DNA of 64,000 bases from Sphingomonas lenta (GCF_002288825.1 NZ_NSLI01000003.1:620001-684000); one strand, 5' to 3'; positions 24,964 through 34,477 are shown, counted from the first letter of the stretch. Numbers and translations are program-made. The notes: a model not told the origin generated them from the sequence alone.

Positions 24964-25911
24964 GTGGTTAGGGGCAAGCTGGTGACGTTGATCGGCGGAG
25001 GCGGCTTTCTGGGCCGCTACGCCGCCCAGGCGCTGCTCAGGGACGGCGCGCGCCTGCGCGTGGCGCAGCGCGATCCGCGCCAGGCCTGGTACATCAAGTC
25101 GCTGGGACAGCTCGGCGGCACGCAGACGGTCGCCGCCGACATCACCCGGCCCGACACGCTCCAGCGCGCGGTGCGCGGGTCGGACGCGGTGGTGAACCTC
25201 GTCGGCATCTTGGCCGGCGACTTCCAGCGCGTCCATGTCGACGGCGCGCGCGCGGTGGCTGAGGCCTGCGCGGCCGAGGGCGTTTCGGGGCTGGTCCACG
25301 TGTCCGCGATCGGCGCCGATCCGGAGTCGCCGTCGGCTTACGGCCGCTCGAAGGGCGAGGGTGAGGCGGCGGTGCGCGCGGCGTTCCCGAACGCCACGAT
25401 CCTGCGCCCGTCGATCGTGTTCGGGCGCGAGGACCAGTTCCTCAACCGCTTCGCCGGGCTGATCGCGCGGCTGCCGATCGTGCCGATCCTGAGCCCCGCC
25501 ACGCGGTTCCAGCCCGTATTCGTGGGCGACGTCGCCGATGCGGTATCGGGCGCGCTGAAGGACCTGCGGGCGCACGCCGGCCGCACCTACGAGCTGGGCG
25601 GCCCCGACATTCTCTCGATGGCGGAGCTCAACCGCTACATCGCGCAGGAGATCGGCCGCGATCCGGCGTTCGTCGAGGTGCCCGACTCGATCGGCGCGAC
25701 CATCGCCAAGCTCGGCTTCCTGCCCGGCGCGCCGATCACGTCGGACCAGTGGATGATGCTTCGGCGCGACAACGTCGTGTCCGCGGACGCCGCGGGCCTG
25801 GAGGCGTTCGGCGTCACGCCCACGCCGCTCGCGGCGGTCGCGCCGAGCTACCTCGTCCAGTACCGCCGCGCAGGCCGCTTCGGCCGCCGCAAGACTGGTT
25901 GGGCCTCGTAA
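24964..25911 (+). CDS. NAD(P)-binding epimerase, complex I NDUFA9-like
   Basis: A 315-residue atypical short-chain dehydrogenase with an N-terminal Rossmann motif (LVTLIGGGGFLGRYAAQALLRDG), NLVGIL after strand 4, SAIGADPESPSAYGRSKGEGE near the catalytic region and LRPSIVFGREDQFLNRFAGL. This pattern is that of the NDUFA9-like family found in alphaproteobacteria, relatives of an accessory subunit of respiratory complex I. The GTG start at 24964 is placed by the position of the Rossmann motif and a GAGGAA stretch before it. It is divergent from tRNA-Leu. A direct role in complex I of this organism is not shown. Confidence 0.88.
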   Translation: MVRGKLVTLIGGGGFLGRYAAQALLRDGARLRVAQRDPRQAWYIKSLGQLGGTQTVAADITRPDTLQRAVRGSDAVVNLVGILAGDFQRVHVDGARAVAEACAAEGVSGLVHVSAIGADPESPSAYGRSKGEGEAAVRAAFPNATILRPSIVFGREDQFLNRFAGLIARLPIVPILSPATRFQPVFVGDVADAVSGALKDLRAHAGRTYELGGPDILSMAELNRYIAQEIGRDPAFVEVPDSIGATIAKLGFLPGAPITSDQWMMLRRDNVVSADAAGLEAFGVTPTPLAAVAPSYLVQYRRAGRFGRRKTGWAS

Positions 25912-25929
25912 GGCGTACCGCCCAGCCTC

Positions 25930-26026
25930 CGTCATGCTGAACTTGTTTCAGCATCCATCGTGGTGCGGACGACTTAGCCGGAGCCGCGTGAACCGCCCTG
26001 GATCCTGAAACGAGTTCAGGATGACG
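25930..26026. repeat. Dispersed palindromic intergenic repeat, family A, copy 1
   Basis: Two 28-base arms in inverted orientation (left CGTCATGCTGAACTTGTTTC..., right ending GAGTTCAGGATGACG) flank about 41 variable bases. A second copy with the same arms lies at 34351-34446. It sits between the NDUFA9-like gene and uppP. Confidence 0.8.
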
Positions 26027-26081
26027 GCTGGAGGGTGATAGAGCCCTCCTCCTTATCCCCACCGCTCGCGGAGCTTCTACC

Positions 26082-26882
26082 TTGTCCGACCTGATTGTCG
26101 CTATCCTGCTCGGCATCGTCGAGGGGGTCACCGAATTCCTGCCCGTCTCCTCGACCGGCCACCTGATCCTGGCGACGGAGCTGATGGGCTACGACGCCGC
26201 GCGCTGGGCGGTGTTCAACATCGCGATCCAGCCGGGCGCGATCCTGGCGATCGTGGTGCTCTACTGGCGCACCTTCCTCGCGGTGGGGAGGGGGCTGCTC
26301 ACCTGGGAGCCCGGCGCGGTCGCGTTCGTGCGCAATCTCCTCCTCGCCTTCTTCCCGGCGGTAGCACTCGGGCTCGCCTTCGACGACCAGATCGAGGCGC
26401 TGCTGGAGAACGCGGCGGTGGTCGCCTGGGCGCTGATCGCGGGCGGGATCGCGATCCTCGCCGTCGAGCGGCTGGCCAAGACGGAGAACGTGTTGGGCGT
26501 GGCGGGCGTGTCGACCGCGCAGTCGATCAAGATCGGCCTCGTCCAGTGCCTCGCCATGGTGCCGGGCGTCAGCCGGTCGGGCGCGACGATCATGGGCGCG
26601 ATGGCGCTGGGCGTCGACCGGCGCACCGCGGCCGACTTCTCCTTCTTCCTGGCGCTGCCGACGCTGTCGGGCGCGACGGTGCTGCAGCTGTTCAAGCACC
26701 GCGACGAGATCGGGACGGACGACCTCCAGCTGATCGGCGTCGGCTTCGTCGTTTCGTTCGTCGTCGCGCTCGCCGTCGTGAAGGCGTTCATGGCGATCGT
26801 CACGCGCCACGGCTTCGCACCCTTCGCTTGGTACCGAATCATCGCGGGCGTGGTCGCACTGGCATGGCTCTCGTTGCGATAG
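26082..26882 (+). CDS. uppP: Undecaprenyl-diphosphatase
   Basis: A 266-residue integral membrane protein with about eight hydrophobic segments and the two signature motifs of the UppP/BacA family, EGVTEFLPVSSTGHL (about residues 14-28) and PGVSRSGATIMGAM. It recycles the lipid carrier for peptidoglycan and other envelope polymers by dephosphorylating undecaprenyl pyrophosphate, and is associated with bacitracin resistance. The first codon is TTG at 26082: no ATG or GTG precedes the first motif, and a GGAG site lies upstream. Confidence 0.96.
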   Translation: MSDLIVAILLGIVEGVTEFLPVSSTGHLILATELMGYDAARWAVFNIAIQPGAILAIVVLYWRTFLAVGRGLLTWEPGAVAFVRNLLLAFFPAVALGLAFDDQIEALLENAAVVAWALIAGGIAILAVERLAKTENVLGVAGVSTAQSIKIGLVQCLAMVPGVSRSGATIMGAMALGVDRRTAADFSFFLALPTLSGATVLQLFKHRDEIGTDDLQLIGVGFVVSFVVALAVVKAFMAIVTRHGFAPFAWYRIIAGVVALAWLSLR

Positions 26883-27037
26883 GGCCGAAACAGACCTGAG
26901 TAGCCGGCCGAAGTAGCGGTTGAGAATGTAAGATCGGCTGAACACGCCTAAGTACGGCATATATGCTGTCGCAATGGTCGAATTTGACGTGACACTGGGT
27001 CCAACACGCAATAAGCGTGCGCGAACGGGAGGTGCCG

Positions 27038-28477
27038 ATGGCCGCCGATGCCATGCTTAAGTTCGTCCAGCTCGACCAAGCCTATCCGGACAAGCGGGCC
27101 GCGGCCGCGCGCGTGGCGGACTTCCGCGAGCTCGCCGACCGTTATGCGGCGCCTGACGCGGGCGAGCAGGCGGGGCGCTGCTCGCAATGCGGGGTGCCCT
27201 ATTGCGCCGTGCACTGCCCGCTCCACAACCACATCCCCGACTGGCTGCGCCTGACCGCGGAGGGGCGGTACCGCGAGGCTTATGAGCTGTCGAACGCCAC
27301 CTCGACGATGCCGGAGATCTGCGGCCGCATCTGCCCGCAGGACCGCTTGTGCGAGGGCAATTGCGTCATCGAGTCCGCCGGCCACGGTGCGGTGACGATC
27401 GGCTCCGTCGAGCGCTTCATCACCGACATGGCCTGGGACCAGGGCTGGGTGGAGCCCGTCGCGGTCGGGCCGTCGCGCGGCCAATCGGTCGCGATCGTCG
27501 GCGCGGGACCCGCCGGGCTGAGCGCGGCCGACTACCTGCGTACCTACGGCTACGACGTCCATGTCTACGACCGTCACGACCGCGCGGGTGGGCTGCTGAC
27601 CTACGGCATCCCCGGTTTCAAGCTGGAGAAGCCGGTCGTGATGCGCCGCGTCGACCGGCTTCGTGCGGCCGGGATCACGTTCCACCAAGGTTTCGAGGTC
27701 GGCCGCGACGCCTCGCTCGACGAACTGCGCGCCCGCCATGACGCCGTGCTGATCGCTACCGGCGTCTATAAGGCGCGTGCACTCGACGTGCCCGGATCGG
27801 ACCTGCCCGGCGTCGTCGAGGCGCTCGATTACCTCACCGCCTCCAACCGTCGCGGCTTCGGCGATCCGCCCGCGAGCGGCGCGGGAGCGCTCGACGCGGC
27901 GGGCCGCCACGTCGTCGTGGTCGGCGGCGGCGACACCGCGATGGACTGCGTCCGCACCGCGGTGCGCCAGGGCGCGGCGTCGGTGAAGTGCCTCTACCGC
28001 CGCGACCGCGCCAACATGCCGGGCTCGGCGCGCGAGGTCGCGAACGCCGAGGAGGAAGGCGTCGATTTCCAGTGGCTCGCCCAGCCGACCGCCTTCGTCG
28101 GCGGCGCGCAGGTCGAGGGCGTGGCGGTCAGTCGCATGCGCTTGGGCCCTCCCGACGCGAGCGGCCGCCGCGCGCCGCTCCCCGACCAGGGCGGCCCGGA
28201 GACGATCCGCGCCGACCTGGTGATCAAGGCGCTCGGCCTCGACGCGGAGGACCTGCCCCAACTCTTCGGCGCGCCGGGCCTGGGCGTCACCCGCTGGGGC
28301 ACCGTGCTCGTCGACGCGAAGAGCATGATGACCAGCCTCGACGGCGTGTTCGCGGCGGGCGACATCGTCCGCGGCGCGAGCCTCGTCGTCTGGGCCGTGC
28401 GCGACGGCCGCGACGTGGCGGCGAACATGCACAAATGGCTGAAGGCCAGGGCCGAGCAGGGGAGGATGGCGGCGTGA
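27038..28477 (+). CDS. gltD: Glutamate synthase (NADPH) small subunit
   Basis: A 479-residue GltD. N-terminal cysteine clusters for iron-sulphur centres are visible (CSQCGVPYCAVHCPLHNHIPDW and CGRICPQDRLCEGNC), then the FAD-binding GAGPAGLSAADYL and the NADPH-binding VVVGGGDTAMDCVRTAVRQGA. It passes electrons from NADPH to the GltB subunit in ammonia assimilation. The ATG at 27038 has a strong GGGAGG site six bases upstream, so a GTG seven codons earlier is less likely. The stop overlaps the start of the DUF2059 gene; gltB follows. Confidence 0.96.
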   Translation: MAADAMLKFVQLDQAYPDKRAAAARVADFRELADRYAAPDAGEQAGRCSQCGVPYCAVHCPLHNHIPDWLRLTAEGRYREAYELSNATSTMPEICGRICPQDRLCEGNCVIESAGHGAVTIGSVERFITDMAWDQGWVEPVAVGPSRGQSVAIVGAGPAGLSAADYLRTYGYDVHVYDRHDRAGGLLTYGIPGFKLEKPVVMRRVDRLRAAGITFHQGFEVGRDASLDELRARHDAVLIATGVYKARALDVPGSDLPGVVEALDYLTASNRRGFGDPPASGAGALDAAGRHVVVVGGGDTAMDCVRTAVRQGAASVKCLYRRDRANMPGSAREVANAEEEGVDFQWLAQPTAFVGGAQVEGVAVSRMRLGPPDASGRRAPLPDQGGPETIRADLVIKALGLDAEDLPQLFGAPGLGVTRWGTVLVDAKSMMTSLDGVFAAGDIVRGASLVVWAVRDGRDVAANMHKWLKARAEQGRMAA

Positions 28478-29049
28478 GCGTCCTTGTGTCCGTGATGGTG
28501 CTGATGTGCGCGACGCCGGTGTCGGCGCAGACCGCAGCGGCCGCTCCGGCCCAGGCGGTCGATGCGGCGCGACTCGAAGCGGCGCGGGCGCTCATGGACG
28601 TGCTCATGCCGCCTGCGACGCGTGAGCAGATGATGCAGGGCATGATGGCGCCCCTCATGGCCAACATCGAGCGCGGCATGGCCGCCGATCCTCAATTCGC
28701 CGCGGCGATCGGGTCGGACCCGCGGGTGAAGGCGCTGTTCGACGAGTTTACGCGCAAGCAGATGGCGCGAACGACGGAGCTGATCCGGACCTCTCTTCCC
28801 GGCATGATCGACGCGATCGCGAAAGCCTATGCGCGGCGCTTCGACGTCGCTCAACTCGGCGAGCTCCGACGCTTCTTCGAGACGCCGACCGGCCGCGCAT
28901 ATGTGCGGGACTCGATGACGATCATGGCCGATCCCGACGTGGCGCAATGGCAACAGGACCTCATGACCCGATCCATGACCGACGCGCGTGTCGACGTGGA
29001 GGAGATCGCCCGGCGCGTCGCGGCGTTGGAGCCCGGCCGAACGCCATGA
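28474..29049 (+). CDS. DUF2059-type exported protein between gltD and gltB
   Basis: A 191-residue protein starting at GTG 28474, which overlaps the gltD stop and has a GGGGAGG site. A signal peptide (VSVMVLMCATPVSAQ) precedes a helical body. The C-terminal segment, RRFDVAQLGELRRFFETPTGRAYV, is the hallmark of DUF2059, a family of unknown function in the periplasm. The stop overlaps the gltB start (ATGA). An exported protein embedded between two cytosolic enzyme subunits is odd; co-translation suggests shared expression rather than a shared complex. Confidence 0.85.
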   Translation: MSVLVSVMVLMCATPVSAQTAAAAPAQAVDAARLEAARALMDVLMPPATREQMMQGMMAPLMANIERGMAADPQFAAAIGSDPRVKALFDEFTRKQMARTTELIRTSLPGMIDAIAKAYARRFDVAQLGELRRFFETPTGRAYVRDSMTIMADPDVAQWQQDLMTRSMTDARVDVEEIARRVAALEPGRTP

Positions 29050-32000
29050 CCGACCCCTGCATCCACCTCGCCGCCCACGGCATGTACCGCCCGGACCTCG
29101 AGTCCGACGCGTGCGGCGTTGGACTCGTCGCCGCGACCGACGGCCAGCCGTCCCGCCGCGTCGTCCAGTCGGCGATCGACGCGCTGAAGGCCGTGTGGCA
29201 CCGCGGCGCGGTCGACGCCGACGGCAAGACGGGCGACGGCGCGGGCGTCCATCTCGACCTGCCGGCCCGCTTCTTCGACGACGCCATCGCCGCGTCGGGC
29301 CACAAGCCCAAACCCAACCGCCTCGCCGTCGGCCAAGTGTTCCTGCCGCGTACCGACTTAGGGGCGCAGGAGACGTGCCGCACGATCGTCGAGAGCGTCG
29401 TCATCGAAGCGGGCTACACCATCTACGGCTGGCGCCAGGTGCCCGTCGACGTGTCGGTCATCGGCGTGAAGGCGCAGGCGACGCGCCCCGAAATCGAGCA
29501 GATCATGATCGCCGGCCCCATGCCGGACGAGCAGAGCGTCGAGGAGTTCGAGAAGCAGCTCTACCTGATCCGCCGCCGCATCGAGAAGCGCGTGATCGCG
29601 GCGCAGATCCAGGGCTTCTACATCTGCTCGCTCAGCTGCCGCTCGATCATCTACAAGGGCCTGTTCCTCGCCGAGAGCCTGTCCGACTTCTACCCCGACC
29701 TGCGCGACCAGCGCTTCGAGAGCCGCGTCGCGATCTTCCACCAGCGCTATTCCACCAACACCTTTCCGCAATGGTGGCTGGCCCAGCCCTTCCGCTGTCT
29801 CGCGCACAACGGCGAGATCAACACGATCCGCGGCAACCGCAACTGGATGCTGAGCCACGAGATCCGCATGGCGAGCCTCGCGTTCGGCGAGCATTCCGAA
29901 GACATCAAGCCCGTCATCCCCGCCGGCGCGTCCGATACCGCGGCGCTCGACGCAGTATTCGAGGCGATCTGCCGCTCCGGCCGCGACGCGCCCACCGCCA
30001 AGCTGATGCTGGTGCCCGAGGCGCTCGACGAGGGGAGCGACACGCCGGACGCGCACAAAGCGATGTACCGCTACCTGGCGAGCGTCATGGAGCCGTGGGA
30101 CGGCCCCGCCGCGCTCGCCATGACCGACGGCCGCTGGGCGGTCGCGGGCACCGATCGCTCCGCGCTCCGCCCGCTGCGCTACACGCTCACCGCCGACGGC
30201 CTGCTGATCGTCGGCTCGGAGAGCGGCATGGTACCCGTGCCGGAGTCGACCGTGGTCGAGAAGGGTCGGCTCGGCCCCGGCCAGATGATCGCGGTGGACC
30301 TGGCCGAGGGTCGCGTCCTCCACGACCGCGAGCTCAAGGACCGCATCGCCGCCGAGGCCGACTATGCCGGGCGCATCGACGGCTTCCTCACCATGGCCGA
30401 CTTGCCCGCGGACGACGCGGTCGTCGGCTACCCCCGCGCCGAGCTCACCCGCCGCCAGATCGCCGCCGGCCAGACGCTGGAGGACATGGAGCTGATCCTC
30501 TCGCCCATGGTCGAGACGGGCAAGGAGGCGGTGGGCTCGATGGGCGACGACACGCCGCTCGCCGTCATTTCCGACAAGCCGCGGCTCATCAGCCAGTTCT
30601 TCCGCCAGAACTTCAGCCAAGTCACCAACCCGCCGATCGACTCCTTACGCGAGCGCTACGTCATGTCGCTCAAGACGCGGTTCGGGAACCTCGCCAACAT
30701 CCTCGACACCGAGGACCGGCGGGGCAGGGTGCTCGTGCTCGACAGCCCCGTGCTGACCGGCGCGGACTGGAACGGCCTGCTCAAGCACTTCGCGCGCTCG
30801 GCGGCGGTTATCGACTGCACCTTCCCCGTCGGCGGCGGCCCCGAGCAACTGCGCGCGGCCATCCAGCGCATCCGGCACGAGGCCGAGCAGGCCGTGCGCG
30901 AGGGCCGGTCCGAGCTGTTCCTCACCGACGAGAACGTCTCCGAGGACCGCGTCGCCATCGCCGGCGTGCTCGCGGCCGCCGCCGTCCATACGCACCTCGT
31001 CCGCCGGGGCCTGCGCTCCTACGCCTCCGTTAACGTCCGCACCGCCGAGTGCCTCGACACGCACTACTACGCCGTGCTGATCGGCGTCGGCGCGACCACG
31101 GTGAACGCCTACCTCGCCGAGGCCGCCATCGCCGACCGGCACCAGCGCGGCCTGTTCGGCGACCTCTCGCTCGGCGAGTGCCTCAAGCGCCACCGCACCG
31201 CGATCGAGGAAGGCCTGCTCAAGGTCATGTCCAAGATGGGCATCGCGGTGATCTCGTCCTACCGCGGCGGCTACAATTTCGAGGCGGTGGGCTTGAGCCG
31301 CGCGCTCGTCAACGATCTCTTCCCCGGCATGCCCGCCAAAATTTCCGGCGAGGGCTACGCGTCGCTGCACTTGAACGCCGTCGACCGCCATGCGCTCGCC
31401 TATGATCAGGCGGTCGCGCATCTGCCGATCGGCGGCTTCTACCGCCAGCGCCACGGCGAAGAGACGCACGCCTATTCCGCGCAACTAATGCACCTGCTGC
31501 AGACCGCGGTCGCGACCGACAGCTACTCGACCTATCTCCAGTTCAGCCGCGGCGTCGCCGACCTCCCGCCCGTCTATCTCCGCGACCTGCTCCAGTTCAA
31601 CTTCCCGGCCGAAGGCGTCCCCGTCGATCAGGTCGAGGCGATCACCGAAATCAGGAAGCGCTTCGTCACCCCCGGCATGTCGCTCGGCGCGCTCTCCCAA
31701 GAGGCGCACGAGACGCTCGCCATCGCCATGAACCGCATCGGCGCCAAGGCCGTGTCGGGCGAGGGCGGCGAGGACGCGGAGCGGTACGCGCCGCGCGAGA
31801 ACGGCGACAACGCCAACTCGGTCATCAAGCAGATCGCGTCCGGTCGTTTCGGCGTCACCGCCGAGTATCTCAATGCCTGCGAGGAGATCGAAATCAAGGT
31901 CGCGCAAGGAGCGAAGCCCGGCGAGGGCGGCCAGCTCCCCGGCTTCAAGGTCACCGAGTACATCGCCCGCCTGCGCCACGCGACGCCGGGCGTGACGCTG

Positions 32001-33551
32001 ATCAGCCCGCCGCCGCACCACGACATCTACTCGATCGAGGACCTGGCGCAGCTCATCTACGACCTGAAGCAGATCAACCCGCGCGCGCGGGTCTGCGTCA
32101 AGCTCGTCTCCTCCGCCGGGATCGGCACGGTGGCCGCCGGCGTCGCCAAGGCGCACGCCGACGCAATCCTCGTCTCCGGCCATGTCGGCGGCACCGGCGC
32201 ATCGCCCCAGACCTCGATCAAATATGCCGGCACGCCTTGGGAGATGGGCCTGTCGGAGGTGAACCAGGTGCTCACCTTGAACGGCCTGCGCGGCCGCGTG
32301 CGCCTGCGCGCCGACGGCGGCCTCAAGACCGGCCGCGACATCGTGATCGCCGCGATTCTCGGCGCGGAGGAGTTCGGCGTCGGCACGTTGAGCCTTGTCG
32401 CGATGGGCTGCATCATGGTGCGCCAGTGCCATTCCAACACCTGTCCCGTTGGCGTCTGCACGCAAGACCCCAAGCTCCGCGCCAAGTTCACGGGCAGCCC
32501 GGAGAAGGTCATCAACCTCATGACCTTCATCGCCGAGGAGGTGCGCGACATCCTGGCGCGGCTCGGTTGCCGGAGCCTGGACGAGGTGATCGGCCGCACC
32601 GAGCTGCTCCGCCAGGTCAGCCGCGGCGCGGAGCACCTCGACGACCTCGACCTCAACCCCATCCTTGCCAAGGTCGACGCCACCGACGCCGAGCGCCGCT
32701 TTAGTCTGAACACGTTCCGCAACGACGTCCCCGACAGCCTCGACGCCCAGATCATCAAGGACGCCGCCCCCGTCTTCGCGCGCGGCGAGAAGATGCAGCT
32801 GACCTATAGCGTCCGAAACACGCACCGAGCCGTCGGCACGCGCCTCTCGTCGGAGATCGTCACGCGGCTCAAGGATCGCCCGCTCGCCGACGACCACGTC
32901 ACCATCCGCCTACGCGGCTCGGCGGGCCAGTCGCTCGGCGCGTTCCTCGTCCGCGGCGTCAAGCTGGAGGTGTTCGGCGACGCCAATGACTATGTCGGCA
33001 AGGGCCTGTCCGGCGGCACGATCATCGTCCGCCCCGCCGTCTCCTCGCCGCTCGCGAGCCAGGACAACACCATCCTCGGCAACACCGTCCTCTACGGCGC
33101 GACCGCGGGCAAGCTCTTCGCCGCCGGCCAGGCAGGCGAGCGCTTCGCGGTCAGGAACTCGGGCGCGACCGTCGTCGTGGAAGGCTGCGGCGCCAACGGC
33201 TGCGAGTATATGACCGGCGGCGTGGCGGTCGTGCTGGGCGCGGTCGGCCGCAACTTCGGCGCGGGCATGACGGGCGGCATGGCCTTCGTCTACGACGCCG
33301 ACGACGCGTTCGAACGCCGCGCCAACCCCGACAGCATCACCTGGACCCGCCTCCGCTCCGCCCATTGGGAGGGCGCGCTCCGCGCGCTGATCGCCGACCA
33401 CGTCCGCGCCACCGACAGCAAATGGGCGAGAGGCCTCCTCGACGACTGGGACCGCGCGGTCGAGCGGTTCTGGCAGGTCGTGCCGAAGGAGATGCTGGGC
33501 CGGCTGGAGCACCCGCTTGAGGACACGGTGGAGCTTGTGGCGGCAGAGTAG
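29046..33551 (+). CDS. gltB: Glutamate synthase (NADPH) large subunit
   Basis: A 1501-residue GltB of the usual length. A short propeptide precedes the amidotransferase nucleophile Cys23 (DACGVGL), which would become the N-terminus after processing. The class II glutaminase domain, a central domain, the FMN-binding synthase domain (SGEGGEDAERY, KVAQGAKPGEGGQLPG, LVSGHVGGTGASPQTSIKYAG) and a C-terminal beta-helix (GGTIIVRP, EGCGANGCEYMTGG) follow. The 3Fe-4S ligands are Cys1122, Cys1128 and Cys1133. It makes glutamate from glutamine and 2-oxoglutarate with GltD. The start overlaps the DUF2059 stop. Confidence 0.97.
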   Translation: MTDPCIHLAAHGMYRPDLESDACGVGLVAATDGQPSRRVVQSAIDALKAVWHRGAVDADGKTGDGAGVHLDLPARFFDDAIAASGHKPKPNRLAVGQVFLPRTDLGAQETCRTIVESVVIEAGYTIYGWRQVPVDVSVIGVKAQATRPEIEQIMIAGPMPDEQSVEEFEKQLYLIRRRIEKRVIAAQIQGFYICSLSCRSIIYKGLFLAESLSDFYPDLRDQRFESRVAIFHQRYSTNTFPQWWLAQPFRCLAHNGEINTIRGNRNWMLSHEIRMASLAFGEHSEDIKPVIPAGASDTAALDAVFEAICRSGRDAPTAKLMLVPEALDEGSDTPDAHKAMYRYLASVMEPWDGPAALAMTDGRWAVAGTDRSALRPLRYTLTADGLLIVGSESGMVPVPESTVVEKGRLGPGQMIAVDLAEGRVLHDRELKDRIAAEADYAGRIDGFLTMADLPADDAVVGYPRAELTRRQIAAGQTLEDMELILSPMVETGKEAVGSMGDDTPLAVISDKPRLISQFFRQNFSQVTNPPIDSLRERYVMSLKTRFGNLANILDTEDRRGRVLVLDSPVLTGADWNGLLKHFARSAAVIDCTFPVGGGPEQLRAAIQRIRHEAEQAVREGRSELFLTDENVSEDRVAIAGVLAAAAVHTHLVRRGLRSYASVNVRTAECLDTHYYAVLIGVGATTVNAYLAEAAIADRHQRGLFGDLSLGECLKRHRTAIEEGLLKVMSKMGIAVISSYRGGYNFEAVGLSRALVNDLFPGMPAKISGEGYASLHLNAVDRHALAYDQAVAHLPIGGFYRQRHGEETHAYSAQLMHLLQTAVATDSYSTYLQFSRGVADLPPVYLRDLLQFNFPAEGVPVDQVEAITEIRKRFVTPGMSLGALSQEAHETLAIAMNRIGAKAVSGEGGEDAERYAPRENGDNANSVIKQIASGRFGVTAEYLNACEEIEIKVAQGAKPGEGGQLPGFKVTEYIARLRHATPGVTLISPPPHHDIYSIEDLAQLIYDLKQINPRARVCVKLVSSAGIGTVAAGVAKAHADAILVSGHVGGTGASPQTSIKYAGTPWEMGLSEVNQVLTLNGLRGRVRLRADGGLKTGRDIVIAAILGAEEFGVGTLSLVAMGCIMVRQCHSNTCPVGVCTQDPKLRAKFTGSPEKVINLMTFIAEEVRDILARLGCRSLDEVIGRTELLRQVSRGAEHLDDLDLNPILAKVDATDAERRFSLNTFRNDVPDSLDAQIIKDAAPVFARGEKMQLTYSVRNTHRAVGTRLSSEIVTRLKDRPLADDHVTIRLRGSAGQSLGAFLVRGVKLEVFGDANDYVGKGLSGGTIIVRPAVSSPLASQDNTILGNTVLYGATAGKLFAAGQAGERFAVRNSGATVVVEGCGANGCEYMTGGVAVVLGAVGRNFGAGMTGGMAFVYDADDAFERRANPDSITWTRLRSAHWEGALRALIADHVRATDSKWARGLLDDWDRAVERFWQVVPKEMLGRLEHPLEDTVELVAAE

Positions 33552-33618
33552 AGTATAACTGAGCACTGATTTTGAGAAAAGATACGCTACCTCCGTTACA
33601 GGCGCAGCTAAGGGGGCA

Positions 33619-34029
33619 ATGGTGCGAATGATTCTAGTATCGGCCGCTTTAACGCTACTAGCCGGGTGCTCGGTGTCGGGGCGGATCAGCGAGCAGGAAA
33701 GTGCATGCAGGTCAGACATCACCAGCAAGCTGCTTAATCCAGAAACCGCTAAATTTTACGATTTTGGCCCCGCTGCTGAGGATACCTTCCGCAAAGGCAT
33801 TGAGAACTGGAACCTAAAGGAGCGCGGTATAGCGCCCTCAGAACGCCCGAGATACCGAGCGCTGCTCGAAGGCGGGACCAGTGAGCTGATGAGAAACCTA
33901 ACCTCGGTTGGAGCAAAGTTCCATGCAGTTCGCGTGAGGTCGGACGGGCGGATGGGAAACAAGGTTACATCGGAGTTTGTGTGCGCGACGGCCAGCGATG
34001 GCTGCGCGGGTTTCGACGGCTCAGATTAG
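33619..34029 (+). CDS. Small putative lipoprotein of unknown function
   Basis: A 136-residue protein with a lipoprotein signal (LTLLAGC, Cys17) and a soluble body with cysteines at ACRSD, VCATASDGC. No domain is recognised. Its base composition is visibly less GC-rich than the flanking gltB, and it is followed by repeats, suggesting later acquisition. A weak AAGGGGG site precedes the ATG. Periplasmic or outer-membrane location is inferred from the lipobox only. Confidence 0.7.
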   Translation: MVRMILVSAALTLLAGCSVSGRISEQESACRSDITSKLLNPETAKFYDFGPAAEDTFRKGIENWNLKERGIAPSERPRYRALLEGGTSELMRNLTSVGAKFHAVRVRSDGRMGNKVTSEFVCATASDGCAGFDGSD

Positions 34030-34134
34030 ACGGCATGCTAGGAATTTGCTGTCCTACAACCCTCCACCCGTGCCACGATCCCCAGCGACTCGGCCTTACC
34101 CGAGCCGCCGCTCTTCCACATCATCAGCCCAGGA

Positions 34135-34222
34135 CTCGTCGTCCTAGCGAACGCTGGGATCGCGTGGTTCGGACCGGATGCGCTCTCGGCCTGCGACCCC
34201 AGCTTTCGCTGGGGTGACGACC
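34135..34222. repeat. Palindromic intergenic repeat, family B
   Basis: The left arm (CGTCGTCCTAGCGAACGCTG) and the right arm (CCCCAGCTTTCGCTGGGGTG, followed by ACGA) are inverted copies around a GC-rich spacer. The CAGCGAA/TTCGCTG core gives each arm its own hairpin potential. Only one copy is seen in the window. Confidence 0.65.
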
Positions 34223-34350
34223 GGAGGAGCGACGCACTCGGTTCGTCGCGTTCTCACGCGGACATACGCTTACCTTCGTTACCTTCGGCGTCTGCACCCC
34301 CGCGCGCGTTGGCGTGTACTTTAATGTACTTCCGCCCCACTCACTTCCGC

Positions 34351-34446
34351 CGTCATCCTGAACTTGTTTCATGATCCAGCGTGGTCCGCGCGACCACGGG
34401 TGGTCGTGGCCGCTACCCTGGACGCTGGAACAAGTTCAGCATGACG
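34351..34446. repeat. Dispersed palindromic intergenic repeat, family A, copy 2
   Basis: The same arm sequences as at 25930-26026 (CGTCATCCTGAACTTGTTTC on the left, GAACAAGTTCAGCATGACGG on the right) flank a 40-base variable spacer. It lies downstream of the convergent YdjM-like gene. Confidence 0.8.
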
Positions 34447-34477
34447 GTGGCGGGGGGGAGGCCAGGGCGATTCCCGC

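Larger units (their letters stand above)
34030..34477. other. Repeat-rich intergenic region
   Basis: About 450 bases without a gene, holding two distinct inverted-repeat elements (34135-34222 and 34351-34446) and nothing else that I can support. Confidence 0.7.
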
